A program made the translations under genes and the position numbers. Below, in pieces: positions 57,589 to 64,000 of a DNA stretch of 64,000 nt. Within the stretch, counting starts at the first letter, position 1. Each line of letters begins with the position of its first letter. This DNA comes from Bradyrhizobium sp. 190. GTDB taxonomy: Bacteria > Pseudomonadota > Alphaproteobacteria > Rhizobiales > Xanthobacteraceae. The stretch spans positions 186,001 through 250,000 of the forward strand of contig NZ_JADPJL010000047.1 in assembly GCF_023073415.1 (NCBI RefSeq). The letters run 5' to 3'. The notes below the pieces were generated by a model. The model made no database searches and was not told where the DNA came from. It saw only the letters and a program-made list of their open reading frames with translations.

Positions 57589-58785
57589 TCAGCGGTGAGG
57601 GCCCCAAGGGCCCTCTGAGGGGCCGGGGCGCTTGCCGGGAACGCCGGCAGGCTCGCTGGCAGGCTCGCTGGCATCGTTCCACGGGTCGCGGGGAACCGGC
57701 GGTTGGATTTGCCCGGCGGCCGATTCCTCCGGCTCATCGGATTCGTCCGCCGTATCCGACGGCAGGGCGAGCGGGCCGGGGTCATGACCGCCGGCAAACT
57801 GCACCAGCGCCTTGACGCGCTTATCGACCGACGGATGGGTCGCGAACAGGTCGGCAAATCCCTCGCGCGGATTGTCGACGCAGAGCTCCATGACCGCGGA
57901 CGTTGCGCCGGGGAGCTCGCCGCGGTTCTCGATCTTGCGCAGCGCCATGATCATGGCATCGGGATTCTTGGTCAGTTCGACCGAGCCGGCGTCGGCCAGC
58001 AACTCGCGCGACCGCGATAGCGCGAGCTTGACGACTTGCGACAACAGCCATGCCAGCAGGATCAGCACCACCGCGATGATAACAGCGATGATAGCGCCGC
58101 CGGCCCCCTTGCTGTCACGGTCGGACGATGATGACGAGGCTGAAGATGAGGACGAGCCGCCGCTGCCGCTGGAATTCCACGACAGGTTGGTGAACATGCG
58201 AAAGAACAGTTCGCCGAAGAATCCGACCACGCCGGCGATGATGACCGCGATCACCATCAACTGCACGTCACCGTTGCGGATGTGTGTCAGCTCGTGGCCG
58301 AGCACGGCCTCGATTTCCTGGTCGTTGAGCGCCTCCAGAAGCCCCGACGTCACCGTAACGGCGTATTGCCGCTGGTTGAGGCCGCTTGCGAATGCGTTCA
58401 GCGCTGGGCTGTCCATCACCTTCAGCTTCGGCATCGGGATGCCGCGCGAGATGCAGAGATTTTCCAGCAGATTATAGAGCCGCGGCTGCTGCTGCCGCGT
58501 CACGCTCTCGCCGCCCGTTACAGCGTCGATCATGTTCTGGTGGAAGAAATAGGCGATCACGATCCACAGCGCGGCGATGATTGTCGCGTAGGGGAAGGCC
58601 GCAATCAGATCGCGCGATGCGCGCGTCAGGTAATAGTCGACCGATTTACCGCTATGCATCAGCGCTTCGGCGACCAGCGCGCCGGCAAACACCAGCACGT
58701 AGATCAGCAGAAACAGGCCCGCGAGCATCAGCATCGAACGAAACTTGTTCGATGCGATATGCGTGTAGAGACCGTAAGCGGCCAT
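57589..58785 (-). CDS. M48 family metalloprotease (HtpX-like)
   Basis: A 398-residue membrane protease. Two N-terminal helices flank the short loop, the zinc motif HELTH sits in EAVLGHELTHIRNGDVQ, and further helices follow; a Ser-rich linker precedes GAIIAVIIAVVLILLAWLL. The C-terminal part has FATHPSVDKRVKALV, common in HtpX relatives, and a Pro/Gly-rich tail. It is 34 bases downstream of lemA, the usual partner. Likely substrate: damaged membrane proteins. Confidence 0.9.
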   Translation of the reverse strand: MAAYGLYTHIASNKFRSMLMLAGLFLLIYVLVFAGALVAEALMHSGKSVDYYLTRASRDLIAAFPYATIIAALWIVIAYFFHQNMIDAVTGGESVTRQQQPRLYNLLENLCISRGIPMPKLKVMDSPALNAFASGLNQRQYAVTVTSGLLEALNDQEIEAVLGHELTHIRNGDVQLMVIAVIIAGVVGFFGELFFRMFTNLSWNSSGSGGSSSSSASSSSSDRDSKGAGGAIIAVIIAVVLILLAWLLSQVVKLALSRSRELLADAGSVELTKNPDAMIMALRKIENRGELPGATSAVMELCVDNPREGFADLFATHPSVDKRVKALVQFAGGHDPGPLALPSDTADESDEPEESAAGQIQPPVPRDPWNDASEPASEPAGVPGKRPGPSEGPWGPHR

Positions 58786-58819
58786 GACGTGCTGCTCTTG
58801 GGGGACGCGTTGTCGGGCC

Positions 58820-59380
58820 TTAGAACTTCACGGTCGGCACGGCCTCGACTTCGGTGCGGCTGGCACCGAGGTCGAAGAAATCCTTGCGGGTGAAGCCGAA
58901 CATGCCGGCAAACAGCGCCGCGGGAAGCTGCTGGATGCCGGTGTTGTATTCCTGGACCGCGTTGTTGAAGAAGCGCCGGCTGGCCGCGATCTTGTTTTCG
59001 AGGTCGGACAATTCGCTCGCCAGCTGTTGGAAATTGGCGTTGGCCTTGAGATCGGGGTAGGCCTCCGACAGCGCGATCAGGCGTCCGAGCGCGCCGCTCA
59101 ACTGGTTCTCGGCGGCGGACACCTGTGCCGGCCCCTGCGCCGACATCGCCGAATTGCGCGCCTTGATGACGTCGTCGAGCGTGCCGCGCTCGTGCGAGGC
59201 GTAGCCCTTGACGGTCTCGACCATGTTCGGGATCAGGTCGTGGCGCTGCTTGAGCTGGACGTCGATGTCGGCAAAGGCCTGACTGACGCGCTGGCTGAGC
59301 GCGACCAGGCGGTTATACGCGCCGAAGGCAAACAGCACGATGATGACGATGACGCCGAGAACGATCCAGCCGGTCGACAT
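58820..59380 (-). CDS. lemA: LemA family protein
   Basis: A 186-residue protein with one N-terminal helix (GWIVLGVIVIIVLFAFGAYN) and a helical coiled-coil-like body, ending FARKDFFD-like FTRKDFF. FADIDVQLKQRHDLIPNMVETVKGYASHE is the family signature. LemA and M48 protease genes are commonly paired. The ATG at 59380 has AGGAG nine bases upstream; a TTG earlier is too close to it. Confidence 0.92.
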   Translation of the reverse strand: MSTGWIVLGVIVIIVLFAFGAYNRLVALSQRVSQAFADIDVQLKQRHDLIPNMVETVKGYASHERGTLDDVIKARNSAMSAQGPAQVSAAENQLSGALGRLIALSEAYPDLKANANFQQLASELSDLENKIAASRRFFNNAVQEYNTGIQQLPAALFAGMFGFTRKDFFDLGASRTEVEAVPTVKF

Positions 59381-59665
59381 GACGGACAACTCCTGTGGGA
59401 CGAAGAGGCAGGGAAACTAGATGAAAAACCGGGCGCGCGGCAGCCCGCCGCGGCTTGAAGGGCAACTTGGGGCATGGCTTTAGTCGGATGTAAGGCGGGA
59501 TAAGTTCATTCGGTCGTGTCCCGGACGCGGTGCAGCGTCCCTTGACGGTGCACCGCAGAGCCGGGACCCATCGCCGCTCGGAGAGCTGGGCCCGGACCAG
59601 CAGCGCATCACGCCGCAAGAGCGGCGCGCTGCACAGCATCCGGGGCACGGGGACCGCCGTCTGAA
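59381..59665. other. Intergenic region with inverted repeats
   Basis: Contains GCGGTGCAGCGTCC / GGTGCACCGC and GTCCCGGAC / GTCCGGGC-type pairings (about 59515-59655), apparently a dispersed repeat. No gene is supported. Promoter of the lemA unit must be here. Confidence 0.5.
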
Positions 59666-60640
59666 TCAGCTTTCTTCCATCACCGCATCGCCCCACCGCC
59701 AGCGCCGGGCGGCGGCGTACTCCGCCTTGGCGCGGCGAGGCACCTTTGTGACGGCGAGACCTGCGGGGGTGCAGAGCTTTGCTGTTATTTCGATGCTGAC
59801 GGCCGGTTGCGCCAGCACGCGGGAAGGGCGCCGTGCGACCGCCGCGCGCGTCAACGCGACATAGGCGAACTTCTCGTCCTCAAACGGCAGCTCCGCACCC
59901 TTGACCTGCTTGTGCGCGCGGGAGCGTTGCAGGCGCTGGGTGAAATGGCACCAGTCCGGCGGCCGCAGCGGGCATTTGCCGTCATGTGGGCAGGGAGCCG
60001 CGACGTGCGCGCCTATTGCGATCAGTTGCCCGCGTAGCGCGATGATCCGTGCGTAGCCGGCGGGCGTACCGGGTTCGACGATGAGCAGCGTGTCGGCGGT
60101 CTTTTCCCACATCAACTCGGCGAGTGCGCGTTGTTCGGCATCGCCGATCTCGCCGATCATGTAGCTGGCGACGATGAGGTCGGCGGCATCCGCTTTGGCC
60201 AAGGCAGCGCGGGCCTCGCCGCGTTCGTAGCCGATATTCCCTAACCGTGTGCTGTCCCGTGCGAGGTCGAGCGCCAGCGCGCGCAGCGCGTCGTTGGCGT
60301 CGAGCAGCGTGAAATCCTTCAGGGAAAGGAAAACTTCGGCGGCCGCCCAAGTCGCTGTGCCCGGCCCGGCACCGATGTCGAGCAGGCTGATGGGCGCAAA
60401 ATCCGGCCTGATCTCAACAAGCGCGTTCAGGCTTGCGACGACAGCGGCATAGGTCGCGGGCATTCGCGCCAGCGCATAGGCGAGGGCGTCGGCCTCGGAG
60501 CGGATGGCGCCTGAGTTGCCACCGTCGCGATAGGCTTTCGAGATCGTTGCGGAGCGGCTGGCGGCGTCGCTGCGCGAAAAACCGCGCAGCTTGCCGTCGA
60601 GCGCGGCTTTCAGTTCGGCGGGAAGGTTGGGTGAGGTCAT
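59666..60640 (-). CDS. Rsm22 family small-ribosomal-subunit methyltransferase-like protein
   Basis: A 324-residue protein. The SAM-binding core is LLDIGAGPGTATWAA and the Cys cluster CPHDGKCPLRPPDWCHF (three Cys visible, plus a later position uncertain) resembles the iron-sulphur-binding site of Rsm22 proteins in mitochondria. Role: probably in small-subunit rRNA maturation. The ATG at 60640 is chosen because the codons upstream translate a flanking repeat. It lies between that repeat and lemA, alone on its strand. Confidence 0.86.
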   Translation of the reverse strand: MTSPNLPAELKAALDGKLRGFSRSDAASRSATISKAYRDGGNSGAIRSEADALAYALARMPATYAAVVASLNALVEIRPDFAPISLLDIGAGPGTATWAAAEVFLSLKDFTLLDANDALRALALDLARDSTRLGNIGYERGEARAALAKADAADLIVASYMIGEIGDAEQRALAELMWEKTADTLLIVEPGTPAGYARIIALRGQLIAIGAHVAAPCPHDGKCPLRPPDWCHFTQRLQRSRAHKQVKGAELPFEDEKFAYVALTRAAVARRPSRVLAQPAVSIEITAKLCTPAGLAVTKVPRRAKAEYAAARRWRWGDAVMEES

Positions 60641-60653
60641 CTCGTGATCTTTT

Positions 60654-60801
60654 CCCTCTCCCCTTGTGGGAGAGGGTGGCACGGACGCGCGGAAGCGCGT
60701 TCGTGACGGGTGAGGGGTATCTCTCCGCGAATTGTATCTTCGTGGTGAGATTACCCCTCATCCGGCGCTTCGCGCCACCTTCTCCCACAAGGGGAGAAGG
60801 G
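60654..60801. repeat. Inverted repeat between Rsm22-like and smc genes
   Basis: CCCTCTCCCCTTGTGGGAGA (60654-60673) pairs with TTCTCCCACAAGGGGAGAAG near 60779-60798, and GGCGCTTCGCGCC lies inside. It begins 13 bases upstream of the Rsm22-like start and ends 8 bases past the smc stop, so it could cap the smc transcript. Confidence 0.8.
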
Positions 60802-60809
60802 AAGAAACG

Positions 60810-63800
60810 TCACGCCACGTTCTGATCCAGAATCTTTACGGCGTCGTCGAGGCCGACCGAAACCAGTTGCGACACGCCGCGTTCGGCCATGGTGACGCCG
60901 AACAGCCGGTTCATCCGCGCCATTGTGATCGGGTTGTGCGTGATGATGATGAAGCGGGTTTCCGTCGACGACGTCATTTCGTGCAGCAGGTTGCAGAACC
61001 GCTCCACGTTATGGTCGTCGAGCGGCGCGTCGACTTCGTCCAGCACGCAGATCGGCGACGGGTTGGTGAGGAACACCGCGAAGATCAGCGCCAGCGCCGT
61101 CAGCGCCTGCTCGCCGCCCGAGAGCAGCGACAGCGTCTGCGGCTTCTTGCCGGGCGGTTTTGCGATGATTTCGAGGCCGGCTTCCAGGGGATCGTCGCTT
61201 TCGATCAGATGAAGCGCCGCTTCGCCGCCGCCGAACAGTTCGGTGAACAGCCGCTTGAAGTGCTCGTTGACGGTCTCGAACGAGGTCAGCAGCCGCTCGC
61301 GGGCTTCCTTGTTGAGGCTCTGGATGCCCTGGCGAAGCCGCTTGATGGCTTCGACCAGATCGTCACGCTCGGTGGTCAGCGCGGTGTGCTGGGTCTCGAC
61401 CTCGCGCAGCTCTTCCTCGGCGCGCAGATTGACGGCGCCCAGGCGCTCGCGATCGCGGCGCAGCTTTTCGAGGCTTTCCTCGATCTCGTTGAGCGGCGGC
61501 AGTTCCGCGCCCGGCTCGATCTCGGCGAGCGCGGCCACCGCATGCGGCTCGACTTCGAGCATGTCGTGGATTTCGCGCTCGATGTCGGAAAGCCGGCGCT
61601 TGCTGCCTTCCATGCGCTCCTCGGCGCGGGCGCAGGCTTCGCGGGCAGAGGAGAGCGCTTCGAGCGATGCCTTGGCTTCGCGGTCGGTCTGCGCCATCAC
61701 GCTCTCGGCAGCGGCGAGCGCGTCGGCGGCGACGCGGCGGGCGCTTTCGGCGGATTCGATTTCGTTGATCAGCGCGCGACGCTTTTCGGCAAACAGAGCC
61801 GGCGCATCTTCAAGCTCGGCGCGCTCGGCCGTCACTTCGGTGATACGTGCCTCGACGGTGGCGACCTGGGAGGCCGAGCTTTGCCTGCGGTTCTGCCATT
61901 CGGTGCGTTCGGCCGTTATCGCCTGTACGCGCTTGTCGGCCAATTCGGCCTCGCGCGCCAGCGCCTGGGCTTCGGCCCGCACTTGCGCGGCAAAGCGGCG
62001 GTGCCCGTCAATCTCGCTGCGAACGGCGCTAAGTTTCGCTTCTGTCTCGTCGGTCGGCGGCAACTCGTCCAGCGCGGCGCTGGCGCTCTCATGCGCCGCC
62101 TCGGCCTCGCTGCGATCGGCGGCGAGACGGGTATGGGCTTCGGTCAGCGCGGATTTGCGCGCGGCGTGGCGATTGATCTCACGCTCGGTCGTGGCATGGC
62201 GCTCGCGCGTCGCATCGGCTTCGCGCTGCGCGGCACGCCAGGCCTCGCGGGCGGCGGACTCGGCGGCGGAGGCGGCTTTCAGTTCGGCCTCGGCGTCTTC
62301 GAGCGCCTGCCGCTTATTGGCGGCGTCGGTGCGGGCCTGCTCCAGCTCGTGCTCGATATCGACGAGGCGCGCGCGTTCGGCGAGACGCCGTGCGGCGCCG
62401 GTCGGCGCATGAGCAGCCGCGACAAATCCGTCCCAGCGCCAGACATCGCCTTCCAGCGACACCAGCCGCTGGCCGGTCTTCAATTGCGAAACCAGTTCGG
62501 CGCCGCGCTCCTTCGGCACGACGCCGATCTGCGCGAGACGACGCGCCAGCTCGGACGGCGCCTCGACATGGGCGGCAAGCGGGTCGACGCCTGCCGGCAG
62601 CGACGGATCGTCGAAGCTTGCGCCCGCATTGGTCCAGCGCATCGGCGCGGAGGGGTCGACGGGGGCGTCAAGATCGTCGCCGAGGACGGCGCCGATCGCC
62701 TTTTCATAGCCCTTGGTGACGGTGACGCCGTCGATGATCGGCGGCCACAAATTCTTGGTCTCGCCGTTGACGAGTTTTGAAATCGTGCGCGCTTCGGTCT
62801 CCAGCCGCTGCACGCGCTTGTCGGCCTCAGTGAGCGGCGCGCGGGAGGCTTCGAGCTTCTGCCGCGCGGCGACGTGACCGGTCTCGCTGGCTTGCGCGGC
62901 AGCTTCGGACGCGGCCAGCGTTTCCTGCGCGGTTTCCATGGCCGCGGCAAGCGCGTCGAGGTCGCCGAGATTGCCGGTCTCGTCGCTGAGCTTCTGCTCG
63001 TCGGCCTGAACGCTGGCGATTTCCTGATCGAGCCGGGCCAGCCGGTCGCGATGGGTGCGCACGCCGGCTTCGAGCTGTTTGCGCTTCGCGGTAAGGTCGG
63101 CGAGCGCGGTGGTCAGCTCGCCGAACATGCGCTCTGCGGCGGAAAGCGTCGCTTCTGCTTCGGAAACACGTTCATCAACGCCGGAGCGCTTTTCGACGCG
63201 TGACTTGATCTCTTCCTTTAACTCGGCGTCTTCGGTATCGAGTCGCTGCAGCGCGATCTCGGCGTCGGACGTCTGCTGCTGCTCGCGCGCAATGTCGGCG
63301 GCGAACTGCGTCAGGCGTCGGTCGAGCTCGGCGACGCGCTCCTTGGCGCGCTCTTCCTCGCGGTCGAGCTGTTCGCGTGCATTGGTAAGCCGCTGCAGTC
63401 CCGCCGCGGCGCGGGCTTCGCCCTCGCGGAGCGCCGGCAGTTCGGAGGCGCGGATCGCCTGGATACGTGCGGCCTCGGCCTGTTCGCGGGTACGCTCGGC
63501 CATTTCGCGCACGTTGATGTCGTGGGTATGCCCGGCTTCCGCAACGTCGGCATTGGCCTCCAGCCAGCGCAGATGGAACAGCGTGGCCTCGGCCTTGCGC
63601 ACCTTGGCGGCGACTTCGCGGAAGCGAATGGCCTGGCGCGCCTGCTTCTTCAACCCGTCGATCTGGCCGGACAATTGCCCGATCACGTCCTCGACGCGGG
63701 TGAGGTTGGTTTCGGCCGCCTTCAACCGCAGCTCTGCTTCGTGGCGGCGGGCGTGAAGTCCGGCGACGCCGGCGGCGTCTTCCAGCACGCGGCGGCGTTG

Positions 63801-64000
63801 CTCGGGTTTCGCCTGAATGATCTCGCCGATCTTGCCCTGGTGAACCAGCGCCGGCGAACGCGCGCCGGTCGCGGCATCGGCAAACAGGATCTGCACATCG
63901 CGGGCCCGGACGTCGCGGCCGTTGATGCGATAGACCGAGCCGGCCTCGCGTTCGATGCGGCGGGAGATTTCCAGCACCTGGCTGTCATTGACGGCGGCCG
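60810..64000 (-). CDS. smc: Chromosome segregation SMC protein, partial
   Basis: About 1063 codons of SMC are in the window and the frame remains open to the right edge, so the N-terminal ATPase part with Walker A is outside; full proteins are about 1150 residues. Long coiled coils (EELREVETQHTALTTERDDL and many others) flank the hinge near NLWPPIIDGVTVTKGYEKAIGAVLG. The C-terminal ATPase motif LSLLSGGEQALTALALIF and VLDEVDAPLD are present. SMC folds and organises DNA with ScpA/B. The GTG at 63977 is internal, not a start. Confidence 0.96.
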   Translation of the reverse strand, partial: AAVNDSQVLEISRRIEREAGSVYRINGRDVRARDVQILFADAATGARSPALVHQGKIGEIIQAKPEQRRRVLEDAAGVAGLHARRHEAELRLKAAETNLTRVEDVIGQLSGQIDGLKKQARQAIRFREVAAKVRKAEATLFHLRWLEANADVAEAGHTHDINVREMAERTREQAEAARIQAIRASELPALREGEARAAAGLQRLTNAREQLDREEERAKERVAELDRRLTQFAADIAREQQQTSDAEIALQRLDTEDAELKEEIKSRVEKRSGVDERVSEAEATLSAAERMFGELTTALADLTAKRKQLEAGVRTHRDRLARLDQEIASVQADEQKLSDETGNLGDLDALAAAMETAQETLAASEAAAQASETGHVAARQKLEASRAPLTEADKRVQRLETEARTISKLVNGETKNLWPPIIDGVTVTKGYEKAIGAVLGDDLDAPVDPSAPMRWTNAGASFDDPSLPAGVDPLAAHVEAPSELARRLAQIGVVPKERGAELVSQLKTGQRLVSLEGDVWRWDGFVAAAHAPTGAARRLAERARLVDIEHELEQARTDAANKRQALEDAEAELKAASAAESAAREAWRAAQREADATRERHATTEREINRHAARKSALTEAHTRLAADRSEAEAAHESASAALDELPPTDETEAKLSAVRSEIDGHRRFAAQVRAEAQALAREAELADKRVQAITAERTEWQNRRQSSASQVATVEARITEVTAERAELEDAPALFAEKRRALINEIESAESARRVAADALAAAESVMAQTDREAKASLEALSSAREACARAEERMEGSKRRLSDIEREIHDMLEVEPHAVAALAEIEPGAELPPLNEIEESLEKLRRDRERLGAVNLRAEEELREVETQHTALTTERDDLVEAIKRLRQGIQSLNKEARERLLTSFETVNEHFKRLFTELFGGGEAALHLIESDDPLEAGLEIIAKPPGKKPQTLSLLSGGEQALTALALIFAVFLTNPSPICVLDEVDAPLDDHNVERFCNLLHEMTSSTETRFIIITHNPITMARMNRLFGVTMAERGVSQLVSVGLDDAVKILDQNVA

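Noticed and set aside
60732..62780. 682-codon plus-strand frame opposite smc
   Set aside because: Antisense to the SMC coiled coil and C-terminal ATPase domain, with a non-protein-like composition.
1..64000. tRNA, rRNA or insertion sequences
   Set aside because: I scanned intergenic regions and found no cloverleaf-like segment with a conserved TTCRA loop, no rRNA-like sequence and no transposase.

Overview
The window reads as a chromosomal segment of a high-GC alphaproteobacterium of the Bradyrhizobium / Rhodopseudomonas type (Nitrobacteraceae). Evidence: a cytochrome b and cytochrome c1 fused in one ORF (fbcH), a fused anthranilate synthase TrpE-TrpG behind a trpL leader with tandem Trp codons, a 545-residue isocitrate lyase facing its ScfR/RamB-type regulator, several gene families typical of Rhizobiales (DUF1285, DUF4170, DUF6111, DUF2380), and many GTAGCCCGG / GTAGGGTGGGC / GTAGGATGGGT palindromic intergenic repeats. 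I see no tRNA, rRNA, CRISPR array, IS element or prophage. Nearly all space is coding and the organisation looks like core genome.

Layout. 0-9 kb: an AI-2E-type permease fused to sensory domains, a small membrane protein, a gene remnant, an SDR + cytochrome P450 pair, small secreted proteins, RidA, an HD-type hydrolase and a DUF1993 protein. 9.3-16.5 kb: an MltB-type lytic transglycosylase, a three-gene molybdenum hydroxylase operon (FAD, 2Fe-2S and Mo subunits), a DinB protein and a BrnT-BrnA toxin-antitoxin module between repeats. 16.5-22.4 kb: a VOC protein, a 740-bp gene-poor stretch full of palindromes, the scfR-like regulator and isocitrate lyase with a DUF4170 gene and a strong terminator. 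22.4-31.7 kb: metallophosphoesterase, Nudix protein, two envelope-glycosylation-like genes, GNAT, a CPA2 antiporter, and a TonB receptor with a DUF2946 gene behind a near-perfect Zur box. 31.9-38.8 kb: a coupled MoxR-DUF58-DUF4159-membrane protein operon.

39-42.6 kb: five overlapping genes (DUF1285, CoA-type Nudix, DUF6111, CCA tRNA nucleotidyltransferase, TauE/SafE). 42.6-46.2 kb on the minus strand: HAD hydrolase, a DUF2158 protein with a 26-residue all-acidic tail, hemF, queD, queE, trmL. 46.5-49.2 kb: the bc1 operon (Rieske + fused cytochrome b/c1) with terminator. 49.4-55.3 kb: dienelactone hydrolase, epimerase, extradiol dioxygenase-like protein, trpL-trpE(G), apt. 55.5-64 kb on the minus strand: GIY-YIG protein behind a 20-bp palindrome, two P-loop ATPases of the ParA/MinD class, an M48 protease + LemA pair, an Rsm22-type protein and the SMC protein, which runs off the right edge.

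The strongest regulatory readings are the Zur site (31723-31739), the BrnT promoter/operator (16016-16043), the trpL promoter that places transcription start on the leader ATG (52361-52396), the GIY-YIG operator (55897-55916) and the aceA/scfR intergenic repeats. The least understood items are the paired ParA-like ATPases, the permease-GAF fusion, the acidic-tail DUF2158 protein, and a QueD with serine at the usual catalytic cysteine position.
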